Under the pieces are notes generated by a model that was not told where the DNA came from, searched no databases, and saw only the letters and a program-made list of their open reading frames with translations. The translations under genes were made by a program, and so were the position numbers. Below, in pieces: positions 42,192 through 49,149 of a DNA stretch of 64,000 nucleotides (the first letter of the stretch is position 1; each line of letters begins with the position of its first letter). This DNA is from Miltoncostaea sp963770865. GTDB lineage: Bacteria > Actinomycetota > Thermoleophilia > Miltoncostaeales > Miltoncostaeaceae. The stretch spans positions 372,001 to 436,000 of the forward strand of contig CAVYRD010000011.1 of assembly GCA_963770865.1 (NCBI GenBank), given 5' to 3'.

Positions 42192-43043
42192 GGGCGCCCT
42201 CCCCGACGCGACGAGGCTGAGGCCGGGCATCGCCACCCCGTCGGCCGTGGCGTACGGACCCCCGGCCGCGACGCCGCGGGCGCGCAGGGCGCGCGACTCC
42301 TCCGGGGGCATCGCCACGAGGCGCACGGCGAGCGGCCCGGCGAGCGAGGTCGAGCGGTCCCACCACTCCTCGGCGGACCCGGCGAGGAGTGGCACCTCGA
42401 CCTCCTCGACCCGCACGTCCTCCAACCCCGCCCCGCGCAGCAGCCCGGCCAGCCGGCCCGCGTCGCCCAGGGAGAACGGCCCGGGCACGCCGGGCGGGGG
42501 GACCGGCGCGCCGACATGCGCGCTCACCGCGTCGAACACCAGGCCGAGCCACGGGTTGCGCTCGCGCGGGCCCCACACCGCGACGACCGCGCGGCCGCCG
42601 GGGCGCAGGACGCGGCGGATCTCCCTCGCCGCGCGGGCCGGGTCGGTCGCGAACATGAGGCCCTCGCGGCACAGCACGACGTCGTACGCCGCCGCCGGCT
42701 CGCCGATGTCCTCGATGTCGCGCACGCGCGCGGCGACGTTGCCCAGCCCGCGGGCCCGCGCCCGGGACTCCGCGATCGCCGTCATGCCCTCCACGGCGTC
42801 GGTGAGCACGACCTCGCCGGCCGGCCCGACCCGCTCCGCCGCCGCGATGCCCGCGCCGCCCGCGCCGCAGGCCAGCTCGAGCACGCGGTCGCCCTGCCGG
42901 AGCGCGGCGAGCTCGAGCATCCGCCCGGTCACAGCGGCGCCGCGCGCGTCGATCATGTCGGCGTGATCGCCCCACGACGGCGCGACCGCCTCCCACATCC
43001 CGCGCAGGCGCTCGCGGGTCCCGTCCATCGCCCCCACCGTCAT
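42174..43043 (-). CDS. Class I SAM-dependent methyltransferase
   Basis: A 289-residue methyltransferase: MWEAVAPSWGDHADMIDARG (UbiE-like N-terminus), motif I VLELACGAGGAGIAAAERVG, GEVVLTDAVEGM, a DVVLCREGLMFATDP stretch, and RRVLRPGGRAVVAVWGP. A strong GGAGGAGG ribosome site precedes the ATG. It is divergent from a TetR gene with an inverted repeat between them, so it is probably that regulator's target. Confidence 0.86.
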   Translation of the reverse strand: MTVGAMDGTRERLRGMWEAVAPSWGDHADMIDARGAAVTGRMLELAALRQGDRVLELACGAGGAGIAAAERVGPAGEVVLTDAVEGMTAIAESRARARGLGNVAARVRDIEDIGEPAAAYDVVLCREGLMFATDPARAAREIRRVLRPGGRAVVAVWGPRERNPWLGLVFDAVSAHVGAPVPPPGVPGPFSLGDAGRLAGLLRGAGLEDVRVEEVEVPLLAGSAEEWWDRSTSLAGPLAVRLVAMPPEESRALRARGVAAGGPYATADGVAMPGLSLVASGRAPSGAGA

Positions 43044-43066
43044 GCGGCACCTCCTCCACCAGTTCG

Positions 43067-43083
43067 TTACATCGATAATGTAA
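43067..43083. promoter_or_regulatory. Candidate TetR operator
   Basis: TTACAT-CGATA-ATGTAA is a perfect 6-bp inverted repeat with a 5-bp spacer, in the AT-rich 64-bp gap between the methyltransferase and TetR genes. GTTAC and GTAAC repeats flank it (43066-43104). Its size and place fit a TetR dimer site. Confidence 0.5.
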
Positions 43084-43107
43084 TCAATAATGCGTTACGG
43101 TAACTGA

Positions 43108-43782
43108 ATGGCCAGGGGGGATGTCAAGGGCACGAGGCGCTACGAGTCGCCGCGCCGGCGCGAGCAGGCCGCGGCCACCCGCGCCGCGATCCTCGCGGCG
43201 GCCCAGCGCCTGTTCGAGCGCCGGGGCTACGCGGCGACGACGATGGCGGCGATCGCCACCGAGGCCGGCGTCGCCCTCAAGACCGTCTACGTGGCGTTCG
43301 ACGGCAAGAGCAACCTGCTGCGCGAGCTCTGGCACCTGCTGCTGCGCGGCGACCAGGAGGCCGTGCCGATGGGCGAGCGCCCCTGGTACCGGGCGATGCT
43401 CGCCGAGCCCGATCCCGAGCGGCGCATCCGCCTGATGGCGCGCACGTCCCGCGCGGTGAAGGAGCGGGCCGCGGCCCTGATGGAGGTCATCCGCGGCGCC
43501 GCCCCCTCCGATCCGGACATCGGCGCGCTCTGGGAGCGCATCGGCACCGACTTCCACGGCATCCACCGCCCCCTCGTGGAGGGCCTCGCCGCGGACGGCG
43601 CGCTGCGGCCGGGCCTCGACGCCGAGACCGGGGCCGACGTGCTCTGGACGCTCAACCACCCGGCCGTCTGGCAGCTCCTCGTGGTCGAGCGCGGCTGGTC
43701 ACCGGAGCGCTACGAGCGGTGGCTCGGCGACGCGGCGTGCTCCGAGCTGCTCGGGACGCCGCACCCGGCGCCCGGGGGCTAG
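43108..43782 (+). CDS. TetR-family transcriptional regulator
   Basis: A 224-residue regulator. HTH: ATRAAILAAAQRLFERRGYA, TTMAAIATEAGVALKTVYVAF, DGKSNLLRELW. The C-terminal domain is generic. TACGGT (43096-43101) ends 6 nt before the ATG, so the mRNA would be leaderless. The gene is divergent from the methyltransferase and overlaps the convergent recombinase-like gene by 4 bp. Confidence 0.87.
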   Translation: MARGDVKGTRRYESPRRREQAAATRAAILAAAQRLFERRGYAATTMAAIATEAGVALKTVYVAFDGKSNLLRELWHLLLRGDQEAVPMGERPWYRAMLAEPDPERRIRLMARTSRAVKERAAALMEVIRGAAPSDPDIGALWERIGTDFHGIHRPLVEGLAADGALRPGLDAETGADVLWTLNHPAVWQLLVVERGWSPERYERWLGDAACSELLGTPHPAPGG

Positions 43783-44384
43783 CGCAGGACGGAGCGCAGC
43801 GAGGTGGGGCGCCACTCGGCGCCGCCCCGCGGCGTGGGGATGCTCTCGGCGTTCAGCGTGTCGCAGATCGCCTGGAGCGTCATGCCCTGGGCGCGGAGCT
43901 CGCGGATGCGCGCGGCGACGTGCGCCGGGGTGGACGACGGCCGGCCCGGGCGCCCGGAGACGGCCCGCGCCGCCGTGGTGATGGCCCGCGGCTGCCAGGT
44001 GGCGGCCTCGGCGAGCACCTCCCCCACCGCCCGCCCGCCGTCGGCGGACAGGTCGACCTCGGGCTGCAGGGAGATGATCGTGAAGGCCCCGTCCACGGCC
44101 TCGCGCACGAGCTCGGCGAGGTCGGTGAGCGAGTAGGTCAGGCGGTCGAGGCGCGAGACGACGACGCCCTCGGCCTCGCCGGCGCGGCAGGCCGCGAAGG
44201 CGGCGCGCAGGCCCGGCCGGCGCAGGGTGCGGCCGGAGCGGACGTCCTCCTCGGTGCGCACGATGTCCCAGCCGGCGGCACGGGCCGCGCGCGCGATGGC
44301 CTCGCGCTGGACGTCCAGTCCGGGGCGCTCTCCGGCCCGCTCGCGCGGGGCGACGCGGGTGTATGCGACGAGGGGGCGTCCCAT
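43779..44384 (-). CDS. Serine-recombinase-like protein lacking catalytic residues
   Basis: A 201-residue protein with the resolvase N-terminal domain (GRPLVAYTRVAPRERAG; GLDVQREAIARAARAAGW; VVVSRLDRLTYSLTDLAELV) and a C-terminal recombinase-type HTH (PAHVAARIRELRAQGMTLQA, then a GGAEWRPTSLRSVL end). The nucleophilic Ser expected in RVS is Ala (RVAP), and the Arg that normally follows DRLxR is Tyr (LDRLTYS); both are needed for strand exchange. It is therefore unlikely to recombine DNA and may be a DNA-binding regulator. It is divergent from ino1 with operator-like repeats between. The ATG at 44384 was preferred to one 12 nt upstream. Confidence 0.8.
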   Translation of the reverse strand: MGRPLVAYTRVAPRERAGERPGLDVQREAIARAARAAGWDIVRTEEDVRSGRTLRRPGLRAAFAACRAGEAEGVVVSRLDRLTYSLTDLAELVREAVDGAFTIISLQPEVDLSADGGRAVGEVLAEAATWQPRAITTAARAVSGRPGRPSSTPAHVAARIRELRAQGMTLQAICDTLNAESIPTPRGGAEWRPTSLRSVLR

Positions 44385-44396
44385 GGCCCCGGCCAC

Positions 44397-44444
44397 TTTA
44401 CACTAAAGGTGCTTTCGTGTAAAAACGCGAAAGACATTCGTGTA
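44397..44444. promoter_or_regulatory. Operator-like repeats between the resolvase-like gene and ino1
   Basis: In an AT-rich island, TTTACAC (44397-44403) pairs with GTGTAAA (44417-44423) as an inverted repeat. TTCGTGTA occurs twice, 23 bp apart (44414-44421 and 44437-44444), and CTTTCG..CGAAAG forms another inverted repeat (44412-44432). The minus-strand -10 of the resolvase-like gene (TAGTGT) overlaps this array. It looks like a binding region for a regulator of both genes. Confidence 0.5.
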
Positions 44445-44474
44445 CCGGGCACCGCAACCGAGGGAGAGACGTTC

Positions 44475-45602
44475 GTGAGCGACACCGTCAACGTAGCCAT
44501 CATCGGGGTGGGCAACTGCGCCTCGTCCCTGGTGCAGGGCGTCGAGTTCTACAAGGACGCCAAGGAGGACGAGTTCGTCCCGGGGCTCATGCACGTCAAC
44601 CTCGGCGGCTACCACGTCCGCGACATCAAGTTCACGGCCGCCTTCGACATCAACATCACCAAGGTCGGCCAGGACCTCTCGGCCGCGGTCTTCGCGGAGC
44701 CGAACAACACGATCAAGATCGCGGACGTCCCCCACCTCGGGGTCCAGGTCCACCGCGGGATGACCCACGACGGCCTCGGCAAGTACCTGTCCGAGGTCAT
44801 CACCAAGGCGCCCGGCGAGACGGCCGACATCGCGGGCATCCTGCGCGACACCAACACGCACGTGGTCGTGAGCTACCTGCCGGTGGGCTCCGAGGACGCC
44901 ACCAAGTGGTACGTCGAGCAGATCCTCCGCGCCGGCTGCGCGTTCGTGAACTGCGTGCCGGTCTTCATCGGCCGCGAGCCCTACTGGCAGAACCGCTTCA
45001 AGGAGCGGGGCCTGCCGATCGTGGGCGACGACATCAAGAGCCAGGTCGGCGCGACCATCGTGCACCGCGAGCTGGCCCACCTGATGCGCGAGCGCGGCGT
45101 CAAGCTGGTCCACACGTCGCAGCTCAACTTCGGCGGCAACACCGACTTCCTCAACATGCTCGAGCGCGAGCGCCTGGAGTCGAAGAAGATCTCCAAGACC
45201 AACGCGGTGACCTCGGTGATGGGCGAGCCCCTCCCCAAGGAGGACATCCACATCGGCCCGAGCGACTACGTGCCGTGGCTGACCGACCGCAAGTGGGCCC
45301 ACATCCGCCTCGAGGGCACCGGCTTCGGCGACGTGCCGATCAACATCGAGCTGAAGCTCGAGGTGTGGGACTCCCCCAACTCGGCCGGCATCGTCATCGA
45401 CGCGGTCCGCTGCGCGAAGCTGGCGCTCGACCGCGGCATCGGCGGCACGCTGGAGGGCCCGTCCTCCTACTTCATGAAGAGCCCGCCGATCCAGCACCCG
45501 GACTCGGTGTGCCACGAGCTGACCGAGGCGTTCATCGACGGCTCCAACCTGTCTACCGTCGCCCCGGAGCCGTCCTCGGCGGAGGCCACCACCGTCTCCT
45601 AG
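44475..45602 (+). CDS. ino1: Inositol-1-phosphate (inositol-3-phosphate) synthase, actinobacterial type
   Basis: A 375-residue enzyme from the GTG at 44475, 7 nt after GGGAGAGA. Diagnostic parts: NVAIIGVGNCASSLVQGVEF (NAD loop), DIKFTAAFDINITKVGQDLS, VVSYLPVGSEDATKWYVEQ, PVFIGREPYWQNRFKERGLP, GDDIKSQVGATIVHRELAHL, LNFGGNTDFLNMLERERLES, KKISKTNAV and KLEVWDSPNSAGIVIDAVR. It makes inositol-1-phosphate from glucose-6-phosphate for mycothiol or phosphatidylinositol. Expression may be controlled from the repeats upstream by the divergent resolvase-like protein (inference). Confidence 0.96.
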   Translation: MSDTVNVAIIGVGNCASSLVQGVEFYKDAKEDEFVPGLMHVNLGGYHVRDIKFTAAFDINITKVGQDLSAAVFAEPNNTIKIADVPHLGVQVHRGMTHDGLGKYLSEVITKAPGETADIAGILRDTNTHVVVSYLPVGSEDATKWYVEQILRAGCAFVNCVPVFIGREPYWQNRFKERGLPIVGDDIKSQVGATIVHRELAHLMRERGVKLVHTSQLNFGGNTDFLNMLERERLESKKISKTNAVTSVMGEPLPKEDIHIGPSDYVPWLTDRKWAHIRLEGTGFGDVPINIELKLEVWDSPNSAGIVIDAVRCAKLALDRGIGGTLEGPSSYFMKSPPIQHPDSVCHELTEAFIDGSNLSTVAPEPSSAEATTVS

Positions 45603-45610
45603 CGGCTTCC

Positions 45611-45647
45611 CCGCCCCCCCGTCCGTGACGCGCACGGGCGGGGGCGG
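45611..45647 (+). terminator. GC-rich hairpin after ino1
   Basis: An eight-base CCGCCCCC arm and a CCGTG arm pair with CACGG and GGGGGCGG around an ACGCG loop, 9 bp after the stop. No U-run follows, as is usual for actinobacterial U-less terminators. Confidence 0.5.
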
Positions 45648-45675
45648 TGGGGTGATGGGCTAAGTTGGACCGGCG

Positions 45676-46626
45676 TTGACGTCCGCCCCCGCCCTCACCC
45701 CCACCCCGCCCGGGATCGGCCACCTCGTGGCCACGAGCGGGGTCTCGAAGCGCTTCGGGGCCGTCCAGGCGCTCGACGACGTCACGGTCGAGCTCACCGC
45801 GACGGCCACAGGCCTGCTCGGCGCCAACGGCGCGGGCAAGTCCACGCTCATGAAGGCGCTGCTGGGGCTGGTGGAGCCCGACGCCGGCCGGGTGGAGGTG
45901 CTCGGCATCGACGCGGCGCGCCACCCGGGCGAGATCCGGCGGCGACTCGGCTACATGCCCGAGCGCGACTGCCTGCCGCTGGAGATGACGGCCCGCGACC
46001 TCGTGGTCCACATGGCCGAGCTGCGGGGCCTGCCGCGCCGCGCCGCCATCCTGCGAGCGTCCGAGGTGCTGTTCCAGGTGGGCCTGGAGGAGGAGCGCTC
46101 GCGCCTGATCGGGACCTTCTCGACCGGCATGAAGCAGCGCACCAAGCTGGCCCAGGCGCTCGTCCACTCGCCGGAGCTGGTGGTGCTGGACGAGCCGACC
46201 AACGGCCTCGACCCGGCCGGGCGCGAGGAGATGCTCGGCCTTGTGCGGCGCCTGTCGAGCGAGCTCGGCATCGCGGTGCTGCTCTCCTCGCACGTTCTCG
46301 AGGACGTGACGCGCACCTGCGACGCCGTCGTGGTGCTGCGCGACGGGCGCCTGGTGCGCGCGGGGCTGATCGACGGGATGGAGGGCCTCCACGACGAGGG
46401 CGTGCTGGTGCGCGTGACCGGCGACGTGGACGCCTTCCGCGCCGCCCTCGAGGAGCGGGGCCTGAGCGCCGAGGCGCGCGACGGCGCCCTGGTGGTGAGC
46501 GGCGCGGCCCGCGACGACCTGCTCGATGGCGTGCGCGACGCCGCGGCCGACGCGGCGGTGGGCCTCCGCGAGCTGCGGCCGGCCGGGCCGACCCTCGAGG
46601 ACGCCCTCGTGGAGGCCCTGGAGTGA
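45676..46626 (+). CDS. ABC exporter ATP-binding protein
   Basis: A 316-residue ATPase from a TTG at 45676, nine nt after a -10-like TAAGTT. Walker A LLGANGAGKSTLMKALLG, signature TFSTGMKQRTKLAQALV, Walker B LVVLDEPTNGLDPAG, H-loop LLSSHVLEDV, plus a C-terminal domain of about 80 residues. It belongs to the Ccm/NatA-like group that pairs with separate integral subunits. It is the first of four genes overlapping by 4 bp each (ATPase, permease, ATPase, permease). Confidence 0.9.
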   Translation: MTSAPALTPTPPGIGHLVATSGVSKRFGAVQALDDVTVELTATATGLLGANGAGKSTLMKALLGLVEPDAGRVEVLGIDAARHPGEIRRRLGYMPERDCLPLEMTARDLVVHMAELRGLPRRAAILRASEVLFQVGLEEERSRLIGTFSTGMKQRTKLAQALVHSPELVVLDEPTNGLDPAGREEMLGLVRRLSSELGIAVLLSSHVLEDVTRTCDAVVVLRDGRLVRAGLIDGMEGLHDEGVLVRVTGDVDAFRAALEERGLSAEARDGALVVSGAARDDLLDGVRDAAADAAVGLRELRPAGPTLEDALVEALE

Positions 46627-47501
46627 GCACCTCGGCCGGTGACGCCGAGGTCCGCGACGTCCGCTACGCCCGGTACGAGGGCGAGCGCCGCGGCCCCCTG
46701 GCCGGGGTCATGTCGCTGGCGCGCTGGGGCGCCCTGCGCTCCCTGGGCGCGCGGCGCGGCTGGAAGGCCAAGGCGGTCCCGATCACGCTCGCCCTCCTGG
46801 CCGTGGCCCCGGCGATCATCGTCCTCGGGGTGCGGGCGCTGTTCGCCGAGCAGAGCGGGATCGACCTCACGGACGCCCTGCCGTTCTCGGACTACCAGGG
46901 GATCATCGGGATCGTGATCCTGCTGTTCGCCGCGGTCACGACGCCGGAGCTGCTGTGCCCGGACCGCCGCGACGGCACGCTGGCGCTCTACTTCGCCACC
47001 GCCGTCAGCCGCCGCGAGTACCTCGCCGGGCGCCTGATCGCCGCCGTGGCGCCGCTGCTGCTGGTCACGCTCGTCCCCCTGCTCGTCCTGTTCGCCGGGA
47101 TCATGGTCTTCGAGGTCCACCCGGTCGGCTGGCTGGAGGACAACTGGGCGGAGCTGCCGCGCATCGTGGCGGCCGGCCTGATCCTGGCCCTCTACTACGC
47201 GATGGTCGGGCTGGCCGTGGCGTCGCTCACCAAGCGGCGCGCGTTCGCCATCGGCGGCTACCTGCTGCTGCTGATCGCACCCACGGTCGTCGTCGGGCTG
47301 ATCATCGACGCCGTCGAGGGCCTCCACTGGCCCGAGCTGCTGCAGCTCTCGGTGCTGCCGATCAACTTCGCAGCGTCCCTCTTCTCCGACACGGGCTACC
47401 TGGAGAACTCCACCGCCGAGTGGGCCGCCGCCTACGTCGTCGTCGTGGCCGTCGCGGGCTTCGTCCTGCTCCGCCGCTACCGGCCGGGGGTGGAGGGGTG
47501 A
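46623..47501 (+). CDS. ABC exporter membrane subunit
   Basis: A 292-residue protein with an N-terminal cytosolic stretch (RDVRYARYEGERRGP, common in this family) and about six TM segments (VPITLALLAVAPAIIVLGV, IIGIVILLFAAVTTPELL, PLLLVTLVPLLVLFAGIMV, and others). The ELLCPDRRDGTLALYFATAV loop is typical of ABC-2 permeases. Its GTG overlaps the ATPase stop. Substrate unknown. Confidence 0.85.
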   Translation: MSTSAGDAEVRDVRYARYEGERRGPLAGVMSLARWGALRSLGARRGWKAKAVPITLALLAVAPAIIVLGVRALFAEQSGIDLTDALPFSDYQGIIGIVILLFAAVTTPELLCPDRRDGTLALYFATAVSRREYLAGRLIAAVAPLLLVTLVPLLVLFAGIMVFEVHPVGWLEDNWAELPRIVAAGLILALYYAMVGLAVASLTKRRAFAIGGYLLLLIAPTVVVGLIIDAVEGLHWPELLQLSVLPINFAASLFSDTGYLENSTAEWAAAYVVVVAVAGFVLLRRYRPGVEG

Positions 47502-48436
47502 ACGGCGACGTCCGCCTCGCGTTCGAGGGGGTCTCGCGCTGGTACGGCGACACCGTGGCCCTCGCCGACGTGTCGTTCACCCTCGGCCCGGGCGTCACCG
47601 GGCTGCTCGGCCACAACGGCGCGGGCAAGTCGACCGCCCTGAAGCTCTGCGCCGGCTTCACCCGGCCGAGCAGCGGCACCGTGCGCGTGCTCGGCACCGA
47701 CCTGGCCGAGAGCCCGGAGGCCTACCGGCGCATCGGCATCGCCCACGACCGCGACGCCCTGTGGCCGTTCCTGACCGCCCGTGAGCTGGTGGCGCTCTGC
47801 GCCCGCCTGCGCGGCGCGCCCGACCCCGACGCCGCCGCCGTCCGCGCCCTGCACGAGGTGGGCCTGGAGGACGCCGCGGACCGCAAGGTGAAGGGCTTCT
47901 CCCACGGCATGCGCCAGCGGGTGAAGCTCGCGCAGGCGCTGGCGCACGACCCGGAGCTCCTGCTGCTCGACGAGCCCCTGAACGGGCTCGACCCGGCCCA
48001 GCGGCGCAGCGTCGTGGCACTGATCCACCGCCTGGGCGACGAGGGCCGCACGGTGCTCGTCTCCTCGCACGTGCTCCACGAGGTCGAGCGCATGGCCCCG
48101 CGCGTGCTGGTGCTGGTGAACGGCCACCTGGTGGCCAGCGGCGGGACCGCGGCCATCCGGGCCCTGATCGCCGACCGCCCCCGCAGCATCCGCATGGAGA
48201 CCACCGAGGGCCGCGCCCTGGCCCGGGAGCTGGTGGGTGCAGGGCTGGTGGAGTCGGTGCGCTTCGACGACGGGGCGCTCGTCGTCGAGTCGGCCGACGT
48301 GGACCGCCTCGGCCGCGACCTGCCGCGCCTGGCGCGCGACGTCGGCGCGCGGCTGCGCCGCGTGGAGCCGGTGGGAGACGACCTCGAGAGCGTCTACGCC
48401 TACCTGCACGAGCGCGCCCGCGGGGTGGGCCGGTGA
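47498..48436 (+). CDS. ABC exporter ATP-binding protein (second)
   Basis: A 312-residue ATPase: Walker A LLGHNGAGKSTALKLCAG, signature GFSHGMRQRVKLAQALA, Walker B LLLLDEPLNGLDPAQR, H-loop LVSSHVLHEV. The Q-loop region reads GIAHDRDALWPFLT instead of having the usual Gln. It is similar to but distinct from the first ATPase, suggesting a heterodimeric transporter. It overlaps both neighbours by 4 bp. Confidence 0.9.
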   Translation: MNGDVRLAFEGVSRWYGDTVALADVSFTLGPGVTGLLGHNGAGKSTALKLCAGFTRPSSGTVRVLGTDLAESPEAYRRIGIAHDRDALWPFLTARELVALCARLRGAPDPDAAAVRALHEVGLEDAADRKVKGFSHGMRQRVKLAQALAHDPELLLLDEPLNGLDPAQRRSVVALIHRLGDEGRTVLVSSHVLHEVERMAPRVLVLVNGHLVASGGTAAIRALIADRPRSIRMETTEGRALARELVGAGLVESVRFDDGALVVESADVDRLGRDLPRLARDVGARLRRVEPVGDDLESVYAYLHERARGVGR

Positions 48437-49149
48437 TCTCCTGGCCGGTCTTCCGGCTCACGCTGCGCGCGATCGTCGACGGCAAGCGCATCATCGCGCT
48501 GGTGCTGCTGGCCCTGGTCCCGGTCGTCGCGGCCACGGTGTTCGCCGCCGCAGGCGAGATCGACCCGCGCCTGTTCTGGGCCCGCCTCGTGCAGCGCCTC
48601 GTGATCCCGACCGTCACGGCGTTCGTCGCCGTCGTGCTGGGCGCGGCGGCCATCGGCGACGAGCGCGAGGACGGCACGATCCTCTACCTGGCCTCCACGC
48701 CGCTGCCGCGCGTGACGCTGGTGGTGACCAAGGTCCTCGCGGCATGGACCGCGTCGATGATCCTGCTGGTGCCCGGCGTCGTCGTGGCGGGCGTCGTGGC
48801 GCTCGGGGACCGGGCCGACGCGGCGCGCATCCTGTGGCCGCTGGCGGGCGTCGCCGCCGGGGCCCTCTGCTACTGCGCGATCGCGGCGTGGCTGTCGATG
48901 GTGACCCGCCGGCCGGTGGTGCTCGGCGCGCTGTACATCCTGCTCTGGGAGGGCTCGATCGCCACCTTCGCGGCGTCGGCCGACCGGCTGTCGATCGCCG
49001 CGTACGGGCGGGCGCTCGCCGTGGAGGGCGTCGTCAAGGTGAACGCCCCCGACGTCTCGGGCCTCGCGGCCCTCGTGGTGCTGGCGGCCGCGACCGCCCT
49101 GGCGGTCTGGGGCGCCACCCGCCGCTTCACTCGAACAGAGCTTCCATGA
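48433..49149 (+). CDS. ABC exporter membrane subunit (second)
   Basis: A 238-residue protein with about six TM helices (RIIALVLLALVPVVAATVFA, TVTAFVAVVLGAAAIGDERE, MILLVPGVVVAGVVAL) and the ABC-2 loop GDEREDGTILYLASTPLPR. It completes a two-ATPase, two-permease exporter. Its 3' end overlaps the convergent GGDEF gene by 23 bp. Confidence 0.85.
   Translation: MISWPVFRLTLRAIVDGKRIIALVLLALVPVVAATVFAAAGEIDPRLFWARLVQRLVIPTVTAFVAVVLGAAAIGDEREDGTILYLASTPLPRVTLVVTKVLAAWTASMILLVPGVVVAGVVALGDRADAARILWPLAGVAAGALCYCAIAAWLSMVTRRPVVLGALYILLWEGSIATFAASADRLSIAAYGRALAVEGVVKVNAPDVSGLAALVVLAAATALAVWGATRRFTRTELP

Noticed and set aside
44385..44474. Riboswitch upstream of ino1
   Set aside because: The interval is only 90 bp, the repeats are DNA-operator-like and overlap the divergent promoter, and no known aptamer pattern fits.
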